Shown: positions 8,076-16,962, counted from the first letter of the stretch. The stretch is DNA of 40,561 bases from Propionibacteriaceae bacterium (GCA_031272805.1 JAISTC010000095.1:1-40561), one strand, 5' to 3'. A program made the numbers and translations. The notes: a model not told the origin generated them from the sequence alone.

Positions 8076-9113
8076 ATGGCACAAGCCCCAGTCGCCTCCG
8101 AGTTGGCCGCCGTCCAGTCGGTTCTGGCGGAACCGGCCGGCCCGACCCTGCCGCTCAACCAGCTCGCCCCCGAGGCCGCGCTGCGCCGCCTCGAGCTGGC
8201 GATCGTGCGGCGGCTCGAGGGCTTCCTCCAAGGCGACCACCTGGGCCTCCTGCCCGGCCCCGGCTCCGACCTGAACGACGCCCGGACCTATGTCCCCGGC
8301 CAGGACGACGTCCGCCGGATGGACTGGGCCGTCACGGCCCGGACGACGATCCCGCACGTCCGCGATACCGTGGCCGACCGCGAGCTGGAGGTCTGGGCCC
8401 TCCTCGACGTCACGCCGTCGATGAACTGGGGGACGGGCGGCGTGACCAAGCGGGACCTCGGCATCGCCGCCATCGCCACGATCGGCTTCCTCTCCCAGAA
8501 GATGGGCGACCGGTTCGGCGGCCTCGTCATGCGGCCCAGCGGGCTCCGGCGGATCCCCGCCCGCTCCGGCCGGACCGCCCTCTACGCGCTGCTGCGCTCG
8601 ATGCTGACCGAGCCGATCGTGCCCGACGAGACGGCCGGGCCGATGGACCTGCCGCAGGGCATCGACCAGATGGCCCGGATGCAGCGCCGCCGCGGCCTCC
8701 GCGTGGTCGTGTCCGACTTCCTCACCCCCGGCGACGTCGAGCTCGACCCGACCGTCGAGACGGAGTGGGAGCGGCCGCTGCGGCGCCTGGCCGTCCGCAA
8801 CCAGGTCATCTGCGTCGAGACGCTCGACCGCCACGAGGTCGACTTCCCCGACGTCGGCGACATCCTCATCCGCGACCCCGAGACCAGCTTCGAGCGCTAC
8901 GTCAACACGTCCGACGACGAGGCCCGCCTCCGCATGAACGCGGCGTCCGCCGCCCAGCGCGAGCGCATCCGCGTCGCCATCCGCCGGGCCGGCTGCGCCC
9001 ACATCCAGCTCCGGACCGACCGTGACTGGGTCCAGGACATCGCCCGCTTCGTCCTCGCCTACCGGCGCGTCGCCGGCCTCCTCCACCAGCCGCCGCGGGG
9101 GGTGGGCAAGTGA
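8076..9113 (+). CDS. DUF58 domain protein (MoxR partner)
   Basis: A 345-residue cytoplasmic protein. The DUF58 hallmark is at 72-84 (YVPGQDDVRRMDW) followed by TART, and then a degenerate von Willebrand A-type site at 111-115 (DVTPS). In related operons DUF58 proteins accompany MoxR ATPases and membrane VWA proteins and are thought to help assemble or activate a complex. No membrane helix is seen. It starts 10 bp after moxR and its stop overlaps the start of the next gene (GTGA), so translation is probably coupled. Confidence 0.9.
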   Translation: MAQAPVASELAAVQSVLAEPAGPTLPLNQLAPEAALRRLELAIVRRLEGFLQGDHLGLLPGPGSDLNDARTYVPGQDDVRRMDWAVTARTTIPHVRDTVADRELEVWALLDVTPSMNWGTGGVTKRDLGIAAIATIGFLSQKMGDRFGGLVMRPSGLRRIPARSGRTALYALLRSMLTEPIVPDETAGPMDLPQGIDQMARMQRRRGLRVVVSDFLTPGDVELDPTVETEWERPLRRLAVRNQVICVETLDRHEVDFPDVGDILIRDPETSFERYVNTSDDEARLRMNAASAAQRERIRVAIRRAGCAHIQLRTDRDWVQDIARFVLAYRRVAGLLHQPPRGVGK

Positions 9114-10099
9114 TCCCGCTCGCCTTCGGCCTGCCCGCCTTCATGCAGCCCAACCGGCTGTGGCTCGTGGCCGTGCCCGTCCTCCTGCTGGGCGCCTACC
9201 TCCTGCTGCTGCGCCGCAAGTCGAAGCAGGGCATGCGCTACACGAACACGTCGATCCTCGACATCATCGTCCCGGCCCAATCGCAGTGGCTCCGCCACAT
9301 CACGGTGGGCCTGGCGCTCCTCTCCCTCGTCTGCCTGGCGTTCGCCTGGGCCCGGCCCCTCGGCACGGACGAGGTGCCGCGCGAACGGGCGACCGTCGTG
9401 ATCATCCTCGACTGCTCCTACTCGATGGATGCGACCGACCTGGAACCGTCCCGTTTCGCCGTGGCCAAGGACGAGGCCAACCAGTTCATCGACGCGCTGC
9501 CGGCCGGCTACAACGTGTCGGTCATCGAGATGTACGGGACCAGCCTGATGATCCTCCCGCCGAGCACGGACCACGCGGCCGCCAAGCGGGCGATCACGGC
9601 CGCCACGACGCAGCCCTCGACCGACGTCGCCGGGGCGATCGAGCTGGCCGTCAAGGCGCTCCAGATGGCCCCGGCGGGCGACGACGGCGACCCCGTCCCC
9701 GGCATGGTCGTGATGCTGTCCGACGCCTCGGGCACGACGGCCAACTCGTCGCCCCAGCAGGCCGCCAGCGAGCTGGCGGCGATGGGCGTCCCGCTGTACC
9801 CGATCGTGTTCGGGACCGACAACGGCTACGTCGACCTGCCCGAGGCCGACGGCTCGATCAAGCGCTGGCAGGTCGCGCCCGACCACGCGTTCTTCGACCG
9901 GCTGGCCGAGATCACGGGCGGCCAGGCGTACAGCGCGGACGACGCCGCAGAGGCGCGCCAGGCGTACGAGAAGATCGGCTCCGAGATCGGCTACGTCGAG
10001 GAGCAGAAGGAGATCACGGCCTGGATGGCGGGCGTGGCGGCCCTGTTCGCCGCCGTCGCCGCCGCCGGGGCGGTCATGTTGGGAGCGCGCTGGCGATGA
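9110..10099 (+). CDS. membrane-anchored VWA domain protein 1
   Basis: A 329-residue protein of the BatA/YehP-like type. Two N-terminal hydrophobic segments (about 17-35 and 63-80) are followed by a VWA domain with a complete MIDAS start D101-x-S103-x-S105 (ILDCSYSMD), and a C-terminal helix (about 302-325) ends in GARWR. The VWA domain should bind a metal and a protein partner, probably outside the membrane. It overlaps the DUF58 gene (GTGA) and the next VWA gene (ATGA), so the three are a tight operon. The second VWA protein is a clear paralog with the same layout and ending. Confidence 0.92.
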   Translation: MIPLAFGLPAFMQPNRLWLVAVPVLLLGAYLLLLRRKSKQGMRYTNTSILDIIVPAQSQWLRHITVGLALLSLVCLAFAWARPLGTDEVPRERATVVIILDCSYSMDATDLEPSRFAVAKDEANQFIDALPAGYNVSVIEMYGTSLMILPPSTDHAAAKRAITAATTQPSTDVAGAIELAVKALQMAPAGDDGDPVPGMVVMLSDASGTTANSSPQQAASELAAMGVPLYPIVFGTDNGYVDLPEADGSIKRWQVAPDHAFFDRLAEITGGQAYSADDAAEARQAYEKIGSEIGYVEEQKEITAWMAGVAALFAAVAAAGAVMLGARWR

Positions 10100-11061
10100 T
10101 TGCGATGGCCCTGGGATTCATGCGTCCGGAACGGCTCTGGGCCCTCTGGGCCCTGCCCGTCTTCGCCCTCGTCTACGCCGTCCTGGTGTGGCGCAAGCGC
10201 TCCCGGCTGCGCCGCCAGACGTCAAACCTCCAGGTCCTGTTCCCGAAGAAGCGCAACTGGATCCGCCACGCGGCGGTCCTGGCGGCCATCCTGTCGCTCG
10301 GCTCGCTGGTCGTGGCCTGGGCGATGCCGAACGGCTGGACCCAGGTCCCGCGCGAGCGGGCGACCGTGTTCCTCGTCCTCGACGTGTCACGCTCGATGGG
10401 CGCGGACGACGTCGCGCCGACCCGGTTGGAGGCGGCCGAGGAGGCGGCCAAGAGCTTCGTCGACGAGCTGCCCAGCGGCTTCAACGTCTGCCTCATCTCG
10501 TTCGCCAAGGACGCCACGATCGAGGTCACCCCGACGCTCGACCGGGCCCTCGTCAAGACGGCCATCGACCGGCTGACCCTACAGCCGTCGACGGCCATCG
10601 GCGACGCCATCTACGCCGCCCTCGGCGCCATCTCGCTGATCCCGCCCGACCCGGACGACCCCGACGAGCCGGAGCCCGCCGTCATCGTCTTGCTGTCCGA
10701 CGGCGAGTCCACGGTCGGCCAGCCGTCGTCGGAGGCGGCCAAGAAGGCCAAGGAGATGGGCATCCCCGTCTCGACCATCGCCTTCGGGACGGCCAATGGG
10801 ACGATCCCCGGCGAGCGGGGCGGCTACGACGCCGTGCCGGTCAACTCGGCCGAGCTGAAGCGCGTGGCGCAGTTGTCCGGCGGCCAGTTCTTCGAGGCCA
10901 CCGACCTCGACCAGCTCAAGAGCGTCTACGACGGCATCAGCCGGTCGATCGGCTACGAGGAGGTCGAGGACGAGATCACGGAGCGGTTCGTCGGCTACGC
11001 CGTCGTCCTCGCCGTCATCGCCGCCGCCGGGCTCATCATGCTGGGGGCGAGGTGGCCGTGA
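10096..11061 (+). CDS. membrane-anchored VWA domain protein 2
   Basis: A 321-residue paralog of the preceding protein. Hydrophobic segments lie at about 13-32 and 57-76, the VWA MIDAS motif is D96-V-S98-R-S100 (LVLDVSRSMG), LLSDGES follows in mid-domain, and a C-terminal helix ends in GARWP. The start is the ATG at 10096 that overlaps the upstream stop as ATGA; the open frame continues far upstream but only as an antisense-like shadow of the first VWA gene. Two VWA proteins behind MoxR and DUF58 is the usual gene set of such operons. The last bases overlap the yggS start. Confidence 0.92.
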   Translation: MIAMALGFMRPERLWALWALPVFALVYAVLVWRKRSRLRRQTSNLQVLFPKKRNWIRHAAVLAAILSLGSLVVAWAMPNGWTQVPRERATVFLVLDVSRSMGADDVAPTRLEAAEEAAKSFVDELPSGFNVCLISFAKDATIEVTPTLDRALVKTAIDRLTLQPSTAIGDAIYAALGAISLIPPDPDDPDEPEPAVIVLLSDGESTVGQPSSEAAKKAKEMGIPVSTIAFGTANGTIPGERGGYDAVPVNSAELKRVAQLSGGQFFEATDLDQLKSVYDGISRSIGYEEVEDEITERFVGYAVVLAVIAAAGLIMLGARWP

Positions 11062-11753
11062 CCGGGCTGGCCGAGCAGTTCCGGGCCGTCGAGGGCCGGA
11101 TCGCCGCCGCCTGCGCCCGCGCCGGGCGGGACCCGGCGTCCGTCCGGCTGCTGCCCGTGACGAAGACCCAGCCCGCCGCCGTCGTCCGGGCGGCCGCCGC
11201 CCTCGGCTACCGGGCGTTCGGCGAGAACCGGGTCCAAGAACTCGTGGCCAAGCAGGCGGCACTGGCTGAGGTCCCCGGGCTCGAGTGGGTCGTGATCGGC
11301 CACCTCCAGACGAACAAGGCCAAACCCGCCGCCCGTCACGCCCGCGCAGTCCAGTCGCTCGAGTCGCTCAAGCTGGCCAAGGCCCTCCAGAGCGCCTGCG
11401 AGGAGCTCGACCGGACCCTCGACGTCCTGATCGAGGTCAACACGTCCGGGGAGGACTCGAAGTTCGGCCTGGTCCCGGCGGACGTCATCGTGTTCGCCAA
11501 GGAGCTCCGGGCCTTCGACCGGCTGCGGCCCTTAGGCCTGATGACGCTGGCGTTGCCGAGCGACGACCCCGCCCTGGTGGCGCCCTGTTTCAAGACCCTG
11601 GCCGCCGTCCAGACCCAGTTGCGCTACCGCGACGGCGAGGGCTGGGACGAGCTGTCCATGGGCATGAGCGGCGACTTCGAACTGGCCGTCGAGCTGGGCT
11701 CGACCTGCGTCCGCGTCGGCACGGCGCTGTTCGGCGCCCGGGCGGCGGGCTAG
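11058..11753 (+). CDS. yggS: YggS/PROSC-family pyridoxal-phosphate homeostasis protein
   Basis: A 231-residue alanine-racemase-fold protein that binds pyridoxal phosphate without a known catalytic activity and keeps B6 vitamer and amino-acid pools balanced. The PLP lysine is K36 in PVTKTQP. Family motifs GENRVQE, IGHLQTNK and SMGMSGDFE...GSTCVRVGTALFG are all present and the length is usual. The GTG at 11058 overlaps the preceding TGA; a GTG two codons earlier is an alternative. In actinobacteria yggS usually sits near ftsZ, so its place at the end of a moxR operon is less usual. Its stop codon overlaps that of the convergent S9 peptidase gene. Confidence 0.92.
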   Translation: MTGLAEQFRAVEGRIAAACARAGRDPASVRLLPVTKTQPAAVVRAAAALGYRAFGENRVQELVAKQAALAEVPGLEWVVIGHLQTNKAKPAARHARAVQSLESLKLAKALQSACEELDRTLDVLIEVNTSGEDSKFGLVPADVIVFAKELRAFDRLRPLGLMTLALPSDDPALVAPCFKTLAAVQTQLRYRDGEGWDELSMGMSGDFELAVELGSTCVRVGTALFGARAAG

Positions 11754-13606
11754 GCCGGGCTGAAGCCGAAGACCTGGCCCAGGAAGCGCAACGACCGGGT
11801 CAGCACGTCGGCCACCGTCCCGGGTTGGCGGAAGCCGTGGCCCTCGCCCGGATACAGCACGAGCGTGACGGGGAGGCCCTTGGCCTCGACCGCGGCCGCC
11901 ATGTCGCGGGCCTGCGCGGGCGGCACGACGGCGTCGTCCTCGCCCTGGAGGATGAGCATGGGGCAGTTGAGGCCGCCGAGGTGGCGGATGGGCGAGCGCT
12001 CCTGGTAGAGCGCGCGGCCCGCCGGGTAGGGGGCGACGAGGCCGTCGAGGTAGCGGGCCTCGAACTTGTGCGTGTCCGTGGCCAAGGTCTCGAGGTCGCC
12101 GATGCCGTAGCGGGAGATGCCGGCCTGGAACGTGTCCGTGAAGCAGAGGCAGGCCAGCGTCGTGTAGCCGCCCGCGGAGCCGCCCTCGATGGCGAGGCGG
12201 TTGGGGTCGGCCAGGCCGGCCCGGGCCAGTTCGAGCGGGCCCTGGGCGCAGTCGCGGACGTCGACGACGCCCCAGCGGCCCTGCAGCCGGTCGCGGTAGG
12301 CGCGGCCGAAGCCCGTTGAGCCGCCGTAGTTGACGTCGAGGATGGCGACGCCGCGGGACGTCCAGAAGACCGTGTCGAGCGCGAAGCGGGGCCGGGCGAA
12401 GCTGGTCGGGCCGCCGTGGGACCAGACCAGGACGGGCGGCCGCTCGCCGGCGGGCGCGGCGAAGTCGGGGTTGGTGGGCGGGTAGTACCAGGCGTGGACC
12501 GGGCCGTCGGGGGAGTTCCAGGAGAAGTCACGCGGGGTCGGAGTGAAGCCGCTGGGCAGCGTCACGCTGGACGCCCGGGCCAGTTCCGCCAGGTCCCCCG
12601 TGGCCCAGTCGAGGGTAAAGACCCCGGCGGGGCGGTCGGCGAAGAAGGCCGTGACGACGCACGTCGGGTCGCCGGGGGTCAGCTCCGCCCAGGTGACCGG
12701 CAGGTTGAAGTCCTGGAGCGAGCCGTCGGGTAGGAGGCGGCCGACGTGGGTCCAGCCGCCGTCCAGCCAGGCGCAGCCGATCGAGCCGTCCCGGAGCGGG
12801 GCGTAGGGCGGGGCCTGGAGGACCCAGGCGGGGCCGCAGAAATCGAACGGGTGGTCGTGGAGGACCGTCGTGACGCCGTCCCGCCAGCGGCGGAAGTTCC
12901 AGAAGCCCGACTCGTCGGAGAGGTAGAGGATGGCGCCGTCGGGCGCCCAGGCCGGGTGGACGGCGGCCGAGCGGCCGTCCCCGGCGACCTGGCGGACCGG
13001 CCCGCCGTCGAGGGGGCGGGTCTGGATCCGCGTGGCGTCCCACGGCATGTTCGGCTGGTCCCACTCCAGCCAGACGACGTCGCCGGCGGGGGAGACCTGG
13101 GGCGCGTAGTAGAAGTCCGCGCCCTCGGCCAGGACCCGGCCGCCGTCCTGGTTCGGGCCGTCGAGGGCGAGGACGACGAGGGCGTCGACCGGTTCGCGGC
13201 CCGGCTGGCGGGCGTCCTCGCGGACGCAGACCACCTGCCGCCGCCCGGGGACGAGGGCGAAGCCGCCGAAGCTGAGGCCCGGCGCGCCGGCGATGCGGCG
13301 CGGGGCGGAGCCCTCCTCGAGGGCGAAGACGTCCCGGCTGGCGTAGTCCGTGAAGACGACGACGCCGTCGCCGGAGGCGGCGGGCAGGCCGCCGTACTCG
13401 TGGATGTGGGAGCGGAGGTTGTGGTCCGGCGTCAGCTCCTGCGTCACGCCGGCCCGGCGCCGGAACAGCGTGACCCGGGCGTTGCCCGCCAGCCAGTAGC
13501 GGTCCGCACCGTCGGCCCAGCCACCGGGCAGGCCGACCGTCCCCTCGGCCACCAGCGCGGGCGTGACAGGGGAGGCCCAGGAACCATAGGGGGCAATCGT
13601 TGGCAT
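11750..13606 (-). CDS. S9 family peptidase (prolyl oligopeptidase/acylaminoacyl peptidase type)
   Basis: A 618-residue soluble serine peptidase. The N-terminal two thirds carry repeated short strands with YLSDESGFWN and DVVWLEWDQPNMPWD-like motifs typical of the beta-propeller lid. The alpha/beta hydrolase domain has the nucleophile GGS477AGG, the acid D558 in GEDDAVVP and H590 in EGHGF. It should cleave short peptides inside the cell, since no signal peptide is seen. The ATG sits 6 nt after TACTGT with no ribosome-binding site, so the mRNA is probably leaderless. It is divergent from the sugar importer operon and its stop codon overlaps that of yggS. Confidence 0.93.
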   Translation of the reverse strand: MPTIAPYGSWASPVTPALVAEGTVGLPGGWADGADRYWLAGNARVTLFRRRAGVTQELTPDHNLRSHIHEYGGLPAASGDGVVVFTDYASRDVFALEEGSAPRRIAGAPGLSFGGFALVPGRRQVVCVREDARQPGREPVDALVVLALDGPNQDGGRVLAEGADFYYAPQVSPAGDVVWLEWDQPNMPWDATRIQTRPLDGGPVRQVAGDGRSAAVHPAWAPDGAILYLSDESGFWNFRRWRDGVTTVLHDHPFDFCGPAWVLQAPPYAPLRDGSIGCAWLDGGWTHVGRLLPDGSLQDFNLPVTWAELTPGDPTCVVTAFFADRPAGVFTLDWATGDLAELARASSVTLPSGFTPTPRDFSWNSPDGPVHAWYYPPTNPDFAAPAGERPPVLVWSHGGPTSFARPRFALDTVFWTSRGVAILDVNYGGSTGFGRAYRDRLQGRWGVVDVRDCAQGPLELARAGLADPNRLAIEGGSAGGYTTLACLCFTDTFQAGISRYGIGDLETLATDTHKFEARYLDGLVAPYPAGRALYQERSPIRHLGGLNCPMLILQGEDDAVVPPAQARDMAAAVEAKGLPVTLVLYPGEGHGFRQPGTVADVLTRSLRFLGQVFGFSPA

Positions 13607-13612
13607 GGGCCC

Positions 13613-13618
13613 ACAGTA
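13613..13618 (-). promoter_or_regulatory. -10 box TACTGT of the S9 peptidase gene (leaderless)
   Basis: TACTGT, 6 nt, ATG on the minus strand. This is the same geometry as the GH3, DUF1345 and GT-C genes in this window. Confidence 0.6.
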
Positions 13619-13658
13619 GTCGGCGGGAGCGGTGGCGGCGCTGCCACCACCGCCGCGA

Positions 13659-13676
13659 CAAAGTTATGCAACTGTG
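13659..13676. promoter_or_regulatory. dyad CAaAGTT-atgc-AACTgTG, candidate operator
   Basis: An 18-bp near-palindrome in a region otherwise richer in G and C lies between the divergent S9 peptidase and sugar importer promoters, just upstream of the importer's -35 region. Sugar importer operons are commonly controlled by LacI- or ROK-type repressors at such sites. No regulator gene is adjacent. Confidence 0.4.
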
Positions 13677-13694
13677 ACCTTGCCTACCCCCGCC

Positions 13695-13724
13695 TTCACT
13701 GGCCAACAACCCGGGGTTTAGGCT
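13695..13724 (+). promoter_or_regulatory. promoter of the sugar ABC importer operon
   Basis: TTCACT at 13695-13700 and TAGGCT at 13719-13724, separated by 18 nt. Transcription would begin near 13731, leaving a leader of about 83 nt before the binding-protein ATG. Confidence 0.45.
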
Positions 13725-13813
13725 TCGATGGCATTGCGGTCCGGGACGCGTCGACGCCCCCGGGCCCTGCCTTCGTCCGTCGGACGGAGAGCTCGCCTTT
13801 CGAAGGAGAATCG

Positions 13814-15175
13814 ATGAACAAGAAGATCGTGGCGCTGACCGCCGCCACGGCCATCGCCCTGGCCGGCCTGGCCGCCTGCAGCGGGGGATCAGGCTCGGGC
13901 AGCGACACCGGCCAGGTCTACTTCCTCAACTTCAAGCCCGAGGTGGCCGACGTCTGGGAGGCCATCGCCAAGGACTACACGGCGGAGACCGGCGTGTCCG
14001 TCAAGGTCGTGACCGCGGCCTCCGGCACGTACGAGCAGACGCTGACGTCGGAGATCGCCAAGTCCGACGCCCCGACGGTCTTCCAGATCAACGGCCCGGT
14101 CGGCTACGCCAACTGGAAGGACTACACGGCCGACCTGACCGATTCCGACCTCTACAAGCACCTGTCCGACCAAACCCTGGCCATCACGGGCGCCGACGGC
14201 GGCGTCTACGGCATCCCGTACGTCGTCGAGGGCTACGGCATCATCTACAACGACGCCATCATGAAGAAGTACTTCGCGCTGGCCGACCAGAAGTCCGGGC
14301 TCACGGACGCGACCGAGATCCAGAGCTTTGACCAGCTCAAGACCGTCGTCGAGGACATGACCGCCCACAAGGCCGACCTCGGCATCCAGGGCGTGTTCTC
14401 GAACACGTCCCTCAAGCCGGGCGACGACTGGCGCTGGCAGACCCACCTGATGAACGTGCCGCTCTACTACGAGTTCAAGGACTCCAACGTCGACCTGTCG
14501 GCGGGCACCCCGGCGACCATCAAGTTCTCCTACGCCGACGGCTTCAAGAAGCTGTTCGACCTCTACCTCGACAATTCGACGGTCGAGAAGACCCAGCTCG
14601 GGTCCAAGACGGTCGACGAGGCGATGGCGGAGTTCGCGCTCGGCCAGTCGGCCATGGTCCAGAACGGCAACTGGGGCTGGAGCCAGGTGGCCGGCGTCGC
14701 GGGCAACACGGTCCTGGCCGAGGACGTCCACTTCCTGCCGCTGTACATCGGCGTGTCGGGCGAGAAGTCCCAGGGGCTCTGCATCGGGACGGAGAACTAC
14801 TTCTCCATCAACAAGGACGCGTCGGCCGCGGACCAGCAGGCCTCGCTCGACTTCCTGTACTGGGTGTTCTCGTCCGACAAGGGCAAGGACTACGTCGCCA
14901 ACCAGCTCGGCTTCATCGCCCCGTTCGACACGTTCGCCACGGGCGAAGGGCCGTCGGACCCGCTGGCCACGGAGGTCAGCTCGTGGATGGCCAAGGACGG
15001 CGTGACCTCCGTCCCGTGGGTGTTCTCCGTCATGCCGTCGCAGGACTGGAAGAACAACTTCGGCGGCGAGCTGTTGACCTACGCACAGGGCTCGACCGAC
15101 TGGGCGACCGTCGTCAGCGACACCGTGGCCGACTGGGCGACCCAGGCCAAGGCGGCCGCCGAAGCCGCCGGCTAG
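13814..15175 (+). CDS. sugar ABC importer substrate-binding lipoprotein
   Basis: A 453-residue family 1 (carbohydrate) extracellular solute-binding protein. Its signal peptide MNKKIVALTAATAI... ends in the lipobox LAAC (Cys about 22) followed by a Ser/Gly linker, so it is tethered outside the membrane. The mature part starts with VYFLNFKPEVADVW and has the usual two-lobe features, including many aromatic residues (NGNWGWSQ, TENYFSI) that could stack on sugar rings. A strong ribosome-binding site GAAGGAGA precedes the ATG. Two permease genes follow after a strong hairpin, which may keep binding-protein expression above that of the permeases. The sugar cannot be told; an oligosaccharide is likely. 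Confidence 0.93.
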   Translation: MNKKIVALTAATAIALAGLAACSGGSGSGSDTGQVYFLNFKPEVADVWEAIAKDYTAETGVSVKVVTAASGTYEQTLTSEIAKSDAPTVFQINGPVGYANWKDYTADLTDSDLYKHLSDQTLAITGADGGVYGIPYVVEGYGIIYNDAIMKKYFALADQKSGLTDATEIQSFDQLKTVVEDMTAHKADLGIQGVFSNTSLKPGDDWRWQTHLMNVPLYYEFKDSNVDLSAGTPATIKFSYADGFKKLFDLYLDNSTVEKTQLGSKTVDEAMAEFALGQSAMVQNGNWGWSQVAGVAGNTVLAEDVHFLPLYIGVSGEKSQGLCIGTENYFSINKDASAADQQASLDFLYWVFSSDKGKDYVANQLGFIAPFDTFATGEGPSDPLATEVSSWMAKDGVTSVPWVFSVMPSQDWKNNFGGELLTYAQGSTDWATVVSDTVADWATQAKAAAEAAG

Positions 15176-15202
15176 GCCCAGCTTGACCGCTCCGTGACCG
15201 CT

Positions 15203-15246
15203 GCGGCGGGACGGCGTGACCGTGATCGGCCGCGCCGTCCCGCCGC
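15203..15246 (+). terminator. intercistronic hairpin between binding protein and permease genes
   Basis: Perfect 14-bp arms (GCGGCGGGACGGCG at 15203-15216, its complement at 15233-15246) enclose a 16-nt loop. It has no T-run, so it probably acts as an mRNA stabiliser or partial attenuator, as known for the malE-malF gap in enteric bacteria. Confidence 0.65.
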
Positions 15247-15268
15247 CGGGCCCCGGCAAGGACGACCC

Positions 15269-16123
15269 ATGAGAGTTTCCAAGTACATCAAGAAGTGGTT
15301 CCCCCTCTTCGCGCTGCCGACGACGGCGGCCTTCTTCCTGGCCTTCCTCATCCCCTTCGGAATGGGCATCTACCTGAGCTTCACGAGTTTCCGGACCGTG
15401 ACGGACGCGAAGTGGGTGGGCCTGTCCAACTACGTCACGGCGTTCACGGAGAACTCCGACTTCCTCCACGCGCTCTGGTTCTCCGTCCGCTTTACGCTCG
15501 TGTCGGTCGTGACGGTCAACGTCATCGCGTTCGCGTTCGCCCTCCTGCTGACCCGGGCCATCCGGGCGACCAACATCTTCCGCGCGGTCTTCTTCCTCCC
15601 CAACCTCATCGGCGGCATCGTCTTGGCGTACGTCTGGCAGTTGATCATCAACGGCGTGCTCGGCAAGCTGTTCCAGCAGGACCTGACCTACAGCCCCGCG
15701 TATGGTTTCTGGGGCCTGGTCGTGGTCGTCAACTGGCAGATGATCGGCTACATGATGATCATCTACATCGCCGGCCTGCAGAACGTGCCGGGCGATGTCC
15801 TCGAGGCTGCGGATATCGACGGCGCCGGCTTCTGGGCCCGCCTGTTCCAGGTCACGATCCCGATGGTCGCCGGGTCGATCACGATCTGCACGTTCCTGAC
15901 TCTGACCAACTCGCTCAAGCTGTTCGACCAGAACCTGGCCCTGACGGCCGGGGCGCCCAACCACCAGACCGAGGGCGTCTCGCTCAACATCTACCGCACC
16001 TTCTACAACATCCGGAACCACATGGGCGTGGGCCAGGCCAAGGCCGTGATCTTCTTCGTCATCGTCGCGGCCATCGCCTTCGTCCAGCTCCGGGCGACCC
16101 GCTCGAAGGAGGAGGAAGGCTGA
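15269..16123 (+). CDS. sugar ABC importer permease, MalF/UgpA type
   Basis: A 284-residue inner-membrane permease with six predicted helices. The cytoplasmic EAA loop that docks on the ATPase is seen as DVLEAADIDGAGFWARLFQ near residues 175-195. The start at 15269 has AAGGACG upstream; the frame is open further upstream but would run through the hairpin. It overlaps the next permease by one base (TGATG). It should form the channel together with that partner and take substrate from the lipoprotein encoded upstream. Confidence 0.92.
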   Translation: MRVSKYIKKWFPLFALPTTAAFFLAFLIPFGMGIYLSFTSFRTVTDAKWVGLSNYVTAFTENSDFLHALWFSVRFTLVSVVTVNVIAFAFALLLTRAIRATNIFRAVFFLPNLIGGIVLAYVWQLIINGVLGKLFQQDLTYSPAYGFWGLVVVVNWQMIGYMMIIYIAGLQNVPGDVLEAADIDGAGFWARLFQVTIPMVAGSITICTFLTLTNSLKLFDQNLALTAGAPNHQTEGVSLNIYRTFYNIRNHMGVGQAKAVIFFVIVAAIAFVQLRATRSKEEEG

Positions 16124-16962
16124 TGGAAGAGCGCAATAAGGCTTTCCGGATCGTCGGCTTCTGGGCGCTGCTCGTCCTGGCCGTCCTCTGGCTTGTGCCC
16201 CTGTTCCTCGTGTTGATCAACTCGCTCAAGTCCAACCTGTTCATCACCGCCGACCCGTTCGCGCTGCCCAACGCCGAGACATTCACGGCCGCGGCCAACT
16301 ACACGGGCGGCGTCCAGCGGACCGGCTTCTTCAGCGCGTTCGGCTACTCGCTGTTCATCACGGTGTTCTCGGTCCTCGTCATCTGCGTCGTCACGCCGAT
16401 GACGGCCTGGTACATCTCGCGCGTCAAGGCGTGGTACACGTCCGTGCTGTACTACCTGTTCGTCTTCTCGATGATCGTCCCGTTCGACATGGTCATGTTC
16501 ACGATGTCGAAGCTGGCCAACTGGACCCACTTGGACAACCCCGTCGGCATCATCCTGTTGTACACGGGCTTCGGCGCGGGGCTGTCGGTCTTCATCTTCG
16601 TCGGCTTCATCCGGGCCATCCCGATCGAGCTGGAGGAGGCGGCGATGATCGACGGGGCGAACCCGTTCAAGGTGTTCTTCACGGTCATCTTCCCGGTCCT
16701 CCGGCCGACGGCCGTGACCGTGGCGATCCTCAACGCCATGTGGATCTGGAACGACTACCGGTTGCCGTACCTGGTCATCGGCTCGAACTACAAGACGATC
16801 CCGATCGCGGTCCAGAACTACATGCAGGGCTCCTACGGCCAAAAGGACATGGGCGGCTTCATGGCCATGCTGGTCCTATCGATCATCCCGATCATCGTGT
16901 TCTACCTACTAGGCCAACGCCACATCATCAAGGGCGTCACAGCCGGCGCAGTCAAGGGCTAG
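16123..16962 (+). CDS. sugar ABC importer permease, MalG/UgpE type
   Basis: A 279-residue inner-membrane protein with six predicted helices and the EAA motif ELEEAAMIDGANPFKVFF. The short N-terminus, long periplasmic loop after helix 1 and C-terminal GQRHIIKGVTAGAVKG ending are typical of the second permease of carbohydrate importers. GGAGGAAGG precedes the ATG, which overlaps the upstream stop. No ATPase gene follows; carbohydrate importers in actinobacteria commonly share a distant MsiK-type ATPase, which probably applies here. Immediately after its stop codon lie remnants of a toxin-antitoxin pair. Confidence 0.93.
   Translation: MEERNKAFRIVGFWALLVLAVLWLVPLFLVLINSLKSNLFITADPFALPNAETFTAAANYTGGVQRTGFFSAFGYSLFITVFSVLVICVVTPMTAWYISRVKAWYTSVLYYLFVFSMIVPFDMVMFTMSKLANWTHLDNPVGIILLYTGFGAGLSVFIFVGFIRAIPIELEEAAMIDGANPFKVFFTVIFPVLRPTAVTVAILNAMWIWNDYRLPYLVIGSNYKTIPIAVQNYMQGSYGQKDMGGFMAMLVLSIIPIIVFYLLGQRHIIKGVTAGAVKG

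Noticed and set aside
9022..10095. Upstream extension of the second VWA frame
   Set aside because: It overlaps the first VWA gene in another frame and has low-complexity Arg/Gly/Asp composition; the ATGA overlap start at 10096 fits the operon.
12746..13813. N-terminal extension of the sugar-binding protein frame
   Set aside because: It runs antisense through the S9 peptidase gene; the true start is the ATG at 13814 with ribosome-binding site, signal peptide and lipobox.
13889..16021. 710-codon frame on the minus strand
   Set aside because: It lies opposite the sugar-binding protein and permease genes, has antisense-type composition (VEVE, RDG, GQ runs) and no start signal.
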